Positions 7,961 through 15,579 of a stretch of 55,092 nt of DNA are shown here, piece by piece (the stretch's first letter is position 1; each line of letters starts with the position of its first letter). Source of the stretch: Flavobacterium lindanitolerans (lineage in GTDB: Bacteria > Bacteroidota > Bacteroidia > Flavobacteriales > Flavobacteriaceae); NCBI RefSeq assembly GCF_002846575.1, contig NZ_PJND01000013.1:1-55092 (forward strand). Direction: 5' to 3'. The notes beneath the pieces were generated by a model, which was not told the DNA's origin, did not search any database, and was given only the letters and a program-made list of their open reading frames with translations. The position numbers and the translations under genes were made by a program.

Positions 7961-8618
7961 AAGACATATTACCGATTTAAAATTTATCTCTAAGAATCGC
8001 TTTGCCCAAAAAAGACCACAAGAAAATATATCCGGTTTCTCTATCACAATTAAACAGGAAATAAAAAAAGGAACCCATTTCGACAACAAAATCCACAATC
8101 TAAAACTGGCCTCGAAAGCAATCAATCAAGTCTGTATTTATCCTGACGAACTTTTTTCTTTTTGGAAAATAGTGGGAAATCCTTCCGAAAGAAACGGTTT
8201 TAAAAAAGGACGGAATATCGTAAACCAGAAAATTTCTGAAGAAACGGGCGGCGGACTTTGCCAACTTTCCGGAATTATTTACCACACGGCTCTCCTAGCC
8301 AATTTAGAGATACTGGAAAGGCATAACCATTCTGTAGACATCTATTCCGAAGAAGAGCGATTCACTCCCTTAGGGGCAGATGCCACTGTGGTTTATGGTT
8401 ATAAAGACCTTCGGATTAAAAACAACAATCCTTTCCCTATCCAATTCAAAATCGAAATCCAAGGTTCCTATATTAGTTGCTCCCTAAACAGCCCAAAAGA
8501 AATTGAAGAGCACCACGTGACTTTCAATACCATTGATAAAGGCAGGAAAATTGAAGTGGTTACTTTTATAGAAAATAAAAAAGTGGCAATTTCTTTCTAC
8601 AACAAATTAAGGAGTTGA
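7911..8618 (+). CDS. VanW family protein
   Basis: A 235-residue VanW-domain protein. The diagnostic segment is at about residues 110-140: NQKISEETGGGLCQLSG followed by IIYHTALLANLEILERHNHS, matching the family's GGGxCQxS...ERHNHS core. VanW was named from an accessory gene of vanB-type glycopeptide resistance clusters, but its activity is unknown. No signal peptide is apparent, and the N-terminus is strongly basic. It overlaps the methyltransferase by 50 bp and the convergent SDR by 12 bp. No other resistance genes are nearby, so drug resistance should not be inferred. Confidence 0.85.
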   Translation: MKKLIPTAIKLKFRVIKRHITDLKFISKNRFAQKRPQENISGFSITIKQEIKKGTHFDNKIHNLKLASKAINQVCIYPDELFSFWKIVGNPSERNGFKKGRNIVNQKISEETGGGLCQLSGIIYHTALLANLEILERHNHSVDIYSEEERFTPLGADATVVYGYKDLRIKNNNPFPIQFKIEIQGSYISCSLNSPKEIEEHHVTFNTIDKGRKIEVVTFIENKKVAISFYNKLRS

Positions 8619-9284
8619 GGAAGATACCTGAAGGACTTTTCCGTTATAGAACTTATTCCCTTTTAGAGTAAAATCATAAATATAATCTGCCATTTCTTTT
8701 GCCGAAAGTGGTGCCTGATAACCCGGGAAAGCTTCAGCAAGCATTTCGGTCTGGACAGAGCCTAACGCCAATACATTAAAAGAAATGCCTCTTTCTTTAT
8801 ATTCTTCAGAAAGCAGTTCAGAAAGCGTAATAACAGCACCTTTACTGGAACTATAGGCAGACAGTCCGGCAAATTTCATACTTCCCTGAATGCCGCCCAT
8901 ACTGCTAATTGTCACTACATGGCTTCCGGATTTTAAATAAGGCAGTGAGATTCTTGTCAGCGAAGCAACGCCAAAAACATTTACCTTATAAATCTGCTCA
9001 AAATCTTGCGTAGATGTTTCTGAAAAAGGTTTTAACAACAACGCCCCTGCATTATGAACGATTGCATCAACCTGTTTCCATGCAGAAGAAAGGAAATTTT
9101 CGATTTTAGCCAAATCGGCTTCATTCGCCAGGTCAACAGAAAGACAGGTAATATTTGGATTTTCTATTAATGCCTTTGGTGTTTTTCTGGAAATGGCCAA
9201 AACCTGATGACCTTCGTTTGCAAATAACAAAGCCAGTTCATAACCAATTCCTCTGCTTGTTCCTGTTATAATGATATTTTTCAT
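8607..9284 (-). CDS. Short-chain dehydrogenase/reductase
   Basis: A 225-residue classical SDR. It shows the cofactor motif TGTSRGIG near the N-terminus, NAG (HNAGALL), a catalytic serine in TISSMGG and the YSSSK active-site pair. It should reduce or oxidise an unknown carbonyl/alcohol with NAD(P)H. I start it at the ATG at 9284 rather than an in-frame ATG at 9302, because the minus-strand -7 box TAGCTTTG at 9300-9307 would otherwise overlap the coding start. Convergent 12-bp overlap with the VanW-like gene. Confidence 0.87.
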   Translation of the reverse strand: MKNIIITGTSRGIGYELALLFANEGHQVLAISRKTPKALIENPNITCLSVDLANEADLAKIENFLSSAWKQVDAIVHNAGALLLKPFSETSTQDFEQIYKVNVFGVASLTRISLPYLKSGSHVVTISSMGGIQGSMKFAGLSAYSSSKGAVITLSELLSEEYKERGISFNVLALGSVQTEMLAEAFPGYQAPLSAKEMADYIYDFTLKGNKFYNGKVLQVSSSTP

Positions 9285-9299
9285 TTCAATTTTAAATCG

Positions 9300-9307
9300 C
9301 AAAGCTA
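9300..9307 (-). promoter_or_regulatory. -7 box of the SDR gene
   Basis: The minus strand reads TAGCTTTG, a TAnnTTTG match, 15 bp upstream of the chosen ATG. No good -33 box is seen. Confidence 0.5.
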
Positions 9308-9624
9308 TCTTTGCATTATAAGTTATACTTTTTGATATATAGATCTCTTAAATCTGCATAATTCTTTTAATCTGTGGCTAAATAAAATCCGCAACCGAAG
9401 CCTATCGTTCAAAACAAACGTATCATTAGCCATTAATTATTTTTCAAAACTATTTCTTTTTTTGGAAGAATGGGTTGGTTTTAGCTAAAATAAAAAATCC
9501 TGCCATTAGTCTTTCAAAATATATCCCTGCACTCTCCTCCATAGAACCATTTTTTAAGCTTTATGGTGAAATTTACGAGAATCATCCTTTTCTTACATTC
9601 TCAAAATGCCACCAAAATTGTTGA

Positions 9625-9682
9625 ATTCCACACTTTTTTGGAGCAAATTCCACACTTTTACACAGATTCCCCATATTCCACA
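9625..9682 (+). promoter_or_regulatory. Cluster of ATTCCACA direct repeats, candidate enhancer sites
   Basis: ATTCCACA occurs at 9625-9632, 9647-9654 and 9675-9682, with ATTCCCCA at 9666-9673. The first two are 22 bp apart, about two helical turns. They lie 70-130 bp upstream of a sigma-54-like element, a usual distance for binding sites of NtrC-type activators, one of which is encoded 450 bp downstream. Confidence 0.35.
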
Positions 9683-9751
9683 ATAATTCAAAACATAAAA
9701 ATACCATTGATTTACAGTTATTTACATATAATTCGCATTACTTTCTCAAAA

Positions 9752-9767
9752 TGGCACATTTCTTTCT
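9752..9767 (+). promoter_or_regulatory. Candidate sigma-54 promoter for the PepSY-like gene
   Basis: TGGCACA-N4-TTTCT matches the sigma-54 consensus TGGCACR-N4-TTGCW except for the G of the -12 GC pair. The predicted transcript start near 9778 gives a 39-base leader before the ATG at 9817. The mismatch falls in a highly conserved position, so this is tentative. Confidence 0.35.
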
Positions 9768-9816
9768 ATTAACTAATCGAAAAAGAAACACAGCTATTAC
9801 CACAAAAAAAATTGTT

Positions 9817-10110
9817 ATGAAAAAGATTTTAGTATTAGCCGCATTAATATTGAGTTTTGGAGTAAACGCTGCGGCATCAGATAAAACGATAAATGAAATT
9901 TCCCTAACCCAGGAAAAACAATATAAACCTATTGAACCATCTGCTATTCCTGCTGATGTTTTAAAAACCATCAGTTCTAAATATGGCGGATATACAATAA
10001 AGGAAGCGCACGTTGCTAGCGACGGAGAATACAAGCTGGTCCTATCAAAAGATGACAAGACCGTTACTGCTTATTTCACGGCTACAGGTGAGTTTATAAA
10101 AGAAGCATAG
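9817..10110 (+). CDS. Small secreted PepSY-like (DUF2874-type) protein
   Basis: A 97-residue exported protein with a signal peptide (MKKILVLAALILSFGVNA, cut near AAA). One domain follows, reading AIPADVLKTISSKYGGYTI, then a beta-hairpin YKLVLSKDDKTVTAYFT and GEFIKEA. This is the pattern of the PepSY-like/BLIP-like fold of Bacteroidota periplasmic proteins, often found beside two-component systems. I start at 9817 because it gives a clean signal peptide; an in-frame ATG at 9751 would overlap the candidate sigma-54 promoter. Role unknown, possibly a periplasmic signal modulator. Confidence 0.8.
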   Translation: MKKILVLAALILSFGVNAAASDKTINEISLTQEKQYKPIEPSAIPADVLKTISSKYGGYTIKEAHVASDGEYKLVLSKDDKTVTAYFTATGEFIKEA

Positions 10111-10157
10111 TTTAAGTTAAGTTTGTTGAAGGAAGAATTTATAATTCTTCGCAATAT

Positions 10158-10183
10158 AAAGGAGATGTGGGGGCATCTCCTTT
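10158..10183 (+). terminator. Terminator after the PepSY-like gene
   Basis: A perfect 10-bp stem AAAGGAGATG / CATCTCCTTT with a G-rich loop (TGGGGG), followed by a modest T-rich tail, lies 48 bp past the stop. Confidence 0.7.
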
Positions 10184-10233
10184 ATTGTTTTATATTATAA
10201 CATATATTAACATTTAAAATTCGTTTAAAATTT

Positions 10234-10241
10234 TAAATTTG
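10234..10241 (+). promoter_or_regulatory. -7 box of the sigma-54 activator gene
   Basis: TAAATTTG, a perfect TAnnTTTG match, 21 bp upstream of the ATG at 10263. Confidence 0.45.
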
Positions 10242-10262
10242 TGAAAACATTTATACCCCAAT

Positions 10263-11612
10263 ATGAGCTCGAAAATTTTGGTGATTGATGATGACACGTC
10301 TTTTTGCGTAATGCTGAAAACCTTCTTGCAAAAAAAAGGTTATGATGTTACCAACGCTTTCAATGCGAAAGAAGCTGAAGAAGCGATACGAAATCAAATT
10401 TTTGATGTTGTCCTTACTGATATCCGATTGCCTGACAGTGATGGTATTCAGATATTAAAATATATAAAAGAAACTTCTTTTAAAACCCAGGTCGTCCTAA
10501 TGACCGGTTATACGGATATTAAAACAGCTGTCAGCGCGATGAAAATGGGAGCTTACGATTATGTAGGCAAACCTATCAATCCTGACGAAATTCTCCATAC
10601 TATAGAGCAGGCCTTAAAAAAGAGACTTGAAAAGCCGGAACAGCCTGTTACCGAAAAAAAAGAGAAAAAGGAAACTTCCTCTTCCGATTTTGCTTTTGTA
10701 AAAGGCGGCAGCTCGACATCCAATCAGCTTCATGAATACATCAGTCTTGTTTCGCCAACCAACATGTCGGTACTCATTATTGGTGATAGCGGTACTGGAA
10801 AAGAATATATTGCCCACACCATTCACACACAGAGCAAACGAAAGGACAAGCCTTTTATTCCTGTTGATTGTGGTGCCATTCCTAAAGAACTTGCTTCAAG
10901 CGAATTTTTCGGACACATAAAAGGTTCCTTCACAGGTGCCATTAATGATAAAACGGGACATTTTGAAGCAGCAAACGGCGGTACATTATTTTTAGACGAA
11001 GTAGGAAACCTTTCCTATGAAGTCCAGATTCAGTTGCTTCGTGCGTTACAGGAACGAAAAGTAAAACCGGTGGGAAGCAATCATGAAGTCAAGGTTGATA
11101 TTCGTGTTATTGCTGCTACCAACGAAGACCTTTCAGAAGCAGTCAAGCGAGGTGATTTTCGTGAGGACCTTTATCACAGGCTCAATGAATTCTGCATTCA
11201 GGCTCCAAAACTGAGTGAAAGAAAACAGGACATCATGGTTTTCGCTCATCATTTTTTGGCTTTGGCTAACGACGACCTTGAAAAAAACATCGAGGGTTTT
11301 GATGACGAAGTCATTGAACTATTCATGAATTATGACTGGCCGGGCAACTTACGTGAGATGAAGAACACCATCAAACGTTCTGTATTATTAACGAAGAGCA
11401 ATTCTGTTCCTATTGACGTTTTGCCACAGGAAATGCGTTCTGCCATTGAGCAGGAAAACGCTATTCCTTATTATTCGAAAGAAAATGAAGAATCGGCTAT
11501 ACGCTCAGCTTTGGAAAAAGCAGGCTTCAATAAAACCAAAGCGGCTAAATTGCTGAATATCGATAGGAAAACGCTTTATAACAAATTGAAATTATACAGT
11601 ATCGACCTTTAG
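10263..11612 (+). CDS. Sigma-54-dependent response regulator (NtrC/ZraR type)
   Basis: A 449-residue transcription activator in three parts. The receiver domain (1-125) has its phospho-acceptor D53 in LTDIRLP. The AAA+ sigma-54 interaction domain (about 140-370) carries Walker A GDSGTGKE, a GSFTGA loop and Walker B GGTLFLDEVG. The C-terminal Fis-type helix-turn-helix reads KTKAAKLLNIDRKTLYNKLK. GSFTGA replaces the usual GAFTGA, the loop that contacts sigma-54; this variant keeps the essential FTGA. The gene faces a hybrid kinase with an Hpt domain, its probable phosphodonor. A candidate sigma-54 promoter lies upstream of the preceding small gene. Confidence 0.93.
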   Translation: MSSKILVIDDDTSFCVMLKTFLQKKGYDVTNAFNAKEAEEAIRNQIFDVVLTDIRLPDSDGIQILKYIKETSFKTQVVLMTGYTDIKTAVSAMKMGAYDYVGKPINPDEILHTIEQALKKRLEKPEQPVTEKKEKKETSSSDFAFVKGGSSTSNQLHEYISLVSPTNMSVLIIGDSGTGKEYIAHTIHTQSKRKDKPFIPVDCGAIPKELASSEFFGHIKGSFTGAINDKTGHFEAANGGTLFLDEVGNLSYEVQIQLLRALQERKVKPVGSNHEVKVDIRVIAATNEDLSEAVKRGDFREDLYHRLNEFCIQAPKLSERKQDIMVFAHHFLALANDDLEKNIEGFDDEVIELFMNYDWPGNLREMKNTIKRSVLLTKSNSVPIDVLPQEMRSAIEQENAIPYYSKENEESAIRSALEKAGFNKTKAAKLLNIDRKTLYNKLKLYSIDL

Positions 11613-11617
11613 TTTTT

Positions 11618-11658
11618 TTAGTTACTGAGCGACTTAGTATCTCGGCAACTAAGTACTT
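11618..11658. repeat. Low-complexity ACTTAGTA-type intergenic repeat, copy 1
   Basis: The segment is built from degenerate CTTAGTAnCT / GCAACTAAGTACTTA words. A similar segment occurs at 11797-11842 at the other end of the same spacer. Such words recur in the spacers of some Bacteroidota genomes, in my recollection; origin unknown. Confidence 0.4.
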
Positions 11659-11796
11659 AAGCACACTATTTGACAAGCTAACTTCAAATCTACCTAAGAA
11701 ATTCATTTTAGACGCGGATTTAAGGAAATCTATATCAATTATAAAAGGTGTGAAAAGCTCGTTTTCTATAACTTCCTATTTCGCAAACAAAACACA

Positions 11797-11842
11797 CGAC
11801 CTTAGTAACTCAGAACCTTAGCAACTTAGCATCTCTTTAACT
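11797..11842. repeat. Low-complexity ACTTAGTA-type intergenic repeat, copy 2
   Basis: It is built from CCTTAGTAACTCAG, CCTTAGCAACTTAGC and similar 10-11-bp words, related to 11618-11658. It reaches into the last codons of the hybrid kinase gene at 11837. Confidence 0.4.
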
Positions 11843-14251
11843 AATTTCCTTTTCCAATTCAGAAATAAGGACTGATAATTTTTGGAAAATAATTGCTACA
11901 TACTTTTCCATTTCTTCCTTATCATATTCCAAACTCTGGTCTTCTATTGGTTCTAAGAGGTCTGAAATTGAATATACTTCCATTTGTTTCAGCATCGGAA
12001 TCATTTTATGGGCAACTTCCGACATCCTTTTCAGGTTCATTTCACAGGTGGCTTGTCGCAACGCTTCGGTGTTTTCGGAAACGCTGGTGATAAAAGTATC
12101 CACAATTAATTTTAAAGAAACCGGATCGTTTTGGGTAAACTTATTCAGACTAGACAAATCAAATAATTTTTCATCTTTCCTTGCTTCTGCTACCTGAACA
12201 GCAACATCTACAGGCTTTCCATTAAATATGGATTTCATAAGCAGCAACAACTCTTCCAGACGCAATGGTTTTGGATGGAATGCAGTAAATCCTTTGCTTG
12301 TAAAATCTTCAGGATTAAGATTTCTTTTACCAGATAAGGCAATTACAGGAATAGCTGCTATTTCCGGATTATTGTTATTGCGAATAATTCTCACTAATTC
12401 AAATCCGTCAATATTAGGCATCTGTATATCGCTCAGGACAAGGTCAAATTGTTCGTGCTCCAACAGATTTCTCACTTTGGCTGCGTCAACCAGTGTAGTC
12501 ACTTTTACTGGATAATTCGCGAAAATTTCTTTCATCAGCGAAAGCTGCATCGCATCGTCATCAACAATCAAAATTCTTTTGTCTTTCAAAAATTCCGTTT
12601 CCGAATCCAAATTTGGAACCCCAACCTCAACAGCTTCAGCTTCCGATTTTATGGCCGGAATCGTAATCGTAAATATGGAACCTTTATTTTCTTCACTATC
12701 TACCACTATATCTCCATCTAAAAGCTGTAGCATTCTTTTCGCAATCGTCAAGCCAAGACCAGTTCCTCCAAATTTCTTTTCTATTCCGGCATGCGCTTGC
12801 GTAAACTCTTTAAAAACCGCTTTTTGCTTGTTCTTTGCAATCCCGATTCCGGTATCGATTACAGAAACAACAATGGTAGCCGATTCTACCCTGGCATGAA
12901 CCTCAACAGATCCTTCCTGGGTGAATTTTATAGCGTTTGAAATCAGATTGGTCAAAATTTGCTTCAACCTGTAGGGATCAGATATAAAATTGTCATCCAA
13001 CACTTCTTCCACATCCCAATTGAGCTCGATTCCTTTATTCTCTGCATTCGGCTCTAACGGCTTGCAGGTACTTTCAATCAGGTCTTTAAAATTAAAGCTG
13101 ACTTTCTCAATATTAATGCGGTTGTTTTCCAATTTGGAGAAATCCACCAAATCATTAACCAGCTTTAATATATAATTTGAAGAATGTTTTATATTATCTA
13201 AGTATTGTAACTGTTTTGGATTAACATCGGTATTTTTTAACAGGTCTGAAAAACCGATCACGCTTCCCAATGGCGTCTGTATATCATGCGTAACGGTAGC
13301 CAAAAGCATCATTTTACTTCGCAACAAGTCTTCTTTTTCAGCATTAAGGGCTTCAAGCTGGTTTCTGTAGTTTTGGTTTATGGTAAGGTCTCTTATTATT
13401 ATATAGCCAAAAACAATCAGGAGACAGAATGTTATGGCACCAACCCATGCAATAGTTTGGATTGTATTATCAATAGCCCGTTTGGATTCATTAATTTTTG
13501 CATATGATTTTTCCAACATCTGCTTTTCTAAAGAAGAAAGTACGGTTCGGAGCTGGTCGGAAATATATCGGTTTTCATCAAGCATTTTCTGCTCCTTTCC
13601 CACTAATTCATATTGCTTATCAATTTCTCGTGAAGCTTCTTTCCTTATCGCTCCTTGAATAGCCATAGTAAGTGAATCATTGGAAAGCGGCAGTTTGCTC
13701 AAAGAGTCCAGCTGTTTTTTCGTAAGTACTTCATTTAAAAACGAACGGTACTGCTGTCTTCCCGAAAACTGCACCGGTTTTATTTTTTTGACCAATGAAT
13801 CTTTAGTGTAATATACCTTTCTTTCGGCTCTTTTATAGGTTGCCCTCGTATCGAGATATTTCCTGAATTCTATAATTTCATTGATACTGTTTTTCTTTCT
13901 CTGCAAGAGGTATTGAATCGTATCCAGCTTAGGAAGCTGTGTTTTATCCGCTTCTGATTTTATAGCTTCAATTTCTAATTTTATACTGTCAAGCAGTTTG
14001 GTATATTCATTAAGATCTGCCTTAGAACCTGTCAATATTGAGTTTCTCCCCACAGTTTCAGAAGCATATAAACTGGCAATTGCATTACTGACACGGATTA
14101 CCTTTTGGCTGTCTGCATTGGCATTATTACTGGGAGTGGCAATTTTTAGGATTTCAGAATAGATAAACCAGACCGACAAAGCGGCTATTACAAAAAGCAA
14201 CAAATACCCTATAATAACTTTTACTTTTAAAGATCTCGGTTTCTGACTCAT
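11837..14251 (-). CDS. Hybrid sensor histidine kinase with receiver and Hpt domains
   Basis: An 804-residue membrane kinase. An N-terminal transmembrane helix (about 11-29) is followed by a largely helical periplasmic region of about 230 residues and a second membrane helix (about 268-287). HisKA has H322 in TVTHDIQTP, and the ATPase domain shows NLISNAIKFT (N box), DTGIGIA and GGTGLGLTIAKR. The receiver domain has D608 in LVLSDIQMPN, and the Hpt domain has H748 in VAHKMIPMLKQ. This is a complete His-Asp-His chain in one protein, lacking only the final receiver. That is plausibly the convergent sigma-54 regulator. The ligand sensed is unknown. Confidence 0.93.
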   Translation of the reverse strand: MSQKPRSLKVKVIIGYLLLFVIAALSVWFIYSEILKIATPSNNANADSQKVIRVSNAIASLYASETVGRNSILTGSKADLNEYTKLLDSIKLEIEAIKSEADKTQLPKLDTIQYLLQRKKNSINEIIEFRKYLDTRATYKRAERKVYYTKDSLVKKIKPVQFSGRQQYRSFLNEVLTKKQLDSLSKLPLSNDSLTMAIQGAIRKEASREIDKQYELVGKEQKMLDENRYISDQLRTVLSSLEKQMLEKSYAKINESKRAIDNTIQTIAWVGAITFCLLIVFGYIIIRDLTINQNYRNQLEALNAEKEDLLRSKMMLLATVTHDIQTPLGSVIGFSDLLKNTDVNPKQLQYLDNIKHSSNYILKLVNDLVDFSKLENNRINIEKVSFNFKDLIESTCKPLEPNAENKGIELNWDVEEVLDDNFISDPYRLKQILTNLISNAIKFTQEGSVEVHARVESATIVVSVIDTGIGIAKNKQKAVFKEFTQAHAGIEKKFGGTGLGLTIAKRMLQLLDGDIVVDSEENKGSIFTITIPAIKSEAEAVEVGVPNLDSETEFLKDKRILIVDDDAMQLSLMKEIFANYPVKVTTLVDAAKVRNLLEHEQFDLVLSDIQMPNIDGFELVRIIRNNNNPEIAAIPVIALSGKRNLNPEDFTSKGFTAFHPKPLRLEELLLLMKSIFNGKPVDVAVQVAEARKDEKLFDLSSLNKFTQNDPVSLKLIVDTFITSVSENTEALRQATCEMNLKRMSEVAHKMIPMLKQMEVYSISDLLEPIEDQSLEYDKEEMEKYVAIIFQKLSVLISELEKEIS

Positions 14252-14283
14252 GAGGATAAAGATAGTATTTTAAAATAATTTGT

Positions 14284-14320
14284 TAAAAAAAAATCCAGCA
14301 GAAACTGCCGGATTTTTTTA
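14284..14320 (-). terminator. Terminator between the acyl-CoA dehydrogenase and kinase genes
   Basis: The stem AAATCCAGCAG / CTGCCGGATTT, with one mismatch, lies between an A run and a T run. It sits 20 bp past the stop of the acyl-CoA dehydrogenase on the minus strand. Confidence 0.75.
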
Positions 14321-14339
14321 ACGTCAAAATTTGACAAAT

Positions 14340-15482
14340 TTATGCATTCAGAATACTTCTTGAAATTACGATTCTTTGAATTTCTGAAGTTCCTTCATAT
14401 ATCTGGGTGATTTTTGCATCACGCATCATTCTTTCTACATGGTATTCTCTAACATATCCGTTACCACCATGAATCTGTACCGCTTCAATAGTAGTATCCA
14501 TTGCTGTTTGAGAAGCAAACAATTTTGCCATTGCTCCTGATTGTGAAATGTCTTGTCCCGCATCTTTTTCACAAGCTGCTTTCAGGCAAAGCATTTCTGC
14601 AGCACTGATTTGCGTTGCCATATCTGCCAGTTTAAAAGCAATAGCCTGATGCTTGGAAATTTCTTTCCCGAAAGCTTTTCTTTCTTTTGAGTATTTCAAT
14701 GCCAGTTCGTAAGCTCCGGCTGCGATTCCAAGTGCCTGAGAAGCAATTCCGATTCTTCCCCCATTCAATACTGCCATTGCAAAATTGAATCCGAAACCTT
14801 CTTCACCGATTCTGTTTTCTTTTGGAACTTTCACATCTGTAAACATTAAAGAATGTGTATCAGATCCGCGAATTCCCATTTTTTGCTCTTTCGGACCAAT
14901 TTCAAAACCAGCCCATCCTTTTTCAACAAGGAAAGCATTAATTCCTTTATGTCCTTTTTCAATATCGGTTTGAGCAATTACAATATAAGTAGAAGCTGTA
15001 GCTCCGTTAGTAATCCAGTTTTTTGTACCATTCAAAAGGTAATGGTCACCTTTGTCAATTGCTGTTGTTTTTTGAGAAGTCGCATCACTTCCGGCTTCCG
15101 GCTCAGAAAGACAGAAAGCTCCTATTACTTCACCTTTAGCCAAAGGCACAAGGTATTTTTGTTTTTGTTCCTCATTGCAGTATTTCTCTATACCTGCACA
15201 AACAAGTGAGTTGTTCACAGACATTACTACTGCTGCCGAAGCATCTACTTTTGCAATTTCTTTCATTGCCAAAACGTAAGAAACGCTATCCAATCCGGCT
15301 CCACCATATTTCGGGTCAACCATCATTCCAAGGAAACCTAAATCGGCCATCATTTTGACCTGTTCTGTTGGGAATTTTGAATGTTCGTCTCTTTCAATTA
15401 CACCTGGAAGCAGTTCTGCCTGAGCAAAATCTCTTGCCGCTTGCTGAATCATCAGATGTTCTTCGGTTAGTTTAAAATCCAT
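14340..15482 (-). CDS. Acyl-CoA dehydrogenase
   Basis: A 380-residue flavoenzyme catalysing the first step of fatty-acid or branched-chain acyl-CoA beta-oxidation. Conserved segments include AFCLSEPEAGSDA (FAD-binding loop), WITNGATA, the QIHGGNGYVREYHVERMMRD block and QIYEGTSEIQ, which contains the catalytic base glutamate of short-chain members. Substrate chain length cannot be fixed from sequence. I start at 15482, where MDFKLTEEH opens the canonical N-terminal helix; an in-frame ATG at 15548 is upstream of the promoter at 15526-15556. Confidence 0.93.
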   Translation of the reverse strand: MDFKLTEEHLMIQQAARDFAQAELLPGVIERDEHSKFPTEQVKMMADLGFLGMMVDPKYGGAGLDSVSYVLAMKEIAKVDASAAVVMSVNNSLVCAGIEKYCNEEQKQKYLVPLAKGEVIGAFCLSEPEAGSDATSQKTTAIDKGDHYLLNGTKNWITNGATASTYIVIAQTDIEKGHKGINAFLVEKGWAGFEIGPKEQKMGIRGSDTHSLMFTDVKVPKENRIGEEGFGFNFAMAVLNGGRIGIASQALGIAAGAYELALKYSKERKAFGKEISKHQAIAFKLADMATQISAAEMLCLKAACEKDAGQDISQSGAMAKLFASQTAMDTTIEAVQIHGGNGYVREYHVERMMRDAKITQIYEGTSEIQRIVISRSILNA

Positions 15483-15525
15483 AATTTTAAAGGTATTATT
15501 TGCCGTTTTATTGTTTTTGTGCGCC

Positions 15526-15556
15526 CAAATGTAAATATTAAATATCAAATTTTCAA
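15526..15556 (-). promoter_or_regulatory. Promoter of the acyl-CoA dehydrogenase gene
   Basis: On the minus strand TTG (15556-15554), a 20-bp spacer and TACATTTG (15533-15526) match the Bacteroidota -33/-7 consensus. It leaves a leader of about 40 bases. Confidence 0.6.
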
Positions 15557-15566
15557 TAAGATTGCC

Positions 15567-15574
15567 TAATTTTG
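15567..15574 (+). promoter_or_regulatory. -7 box of anmK
   Basis: TAATTTTG matches TAnnTTTG perfectly and ends 5 bp before the ATG at 15580, so transcription would start about at the start codon. Confidence 0.5.
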
Positions 15575-15579
15575 GCGCT

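Larger units (their letters stand above)
9308..9816. other. Gene-free interval with repeated ATTCCACA motifs
   Basis: No convincing gene lies here; a 69-codon frame at 9563 has no recognisable features. The right half carries ATTCCACA at 9625, 9647 and 9675 plus the variant ATTCCCCA at 9666, and then a sigma-54-like promoter at 9752. The left half is featureless AT-rich DNA. Confidence 0.6.

Noticed and set aside
7911..8618. Glycopeptide resistance element
   Set aside because: Only a VanW-domain protein is present, without vanA/B-type ligase, vanH or vanX genes, so no resistance claim is made.
9563..9772. 69-codon plus-strand frame upstream of the PepSY-like gene
   Set aside because: It has no signal peptide, no domain and overlaps the repeat cluster and the sigma-54-like promoter; I read the interval as non-coding.
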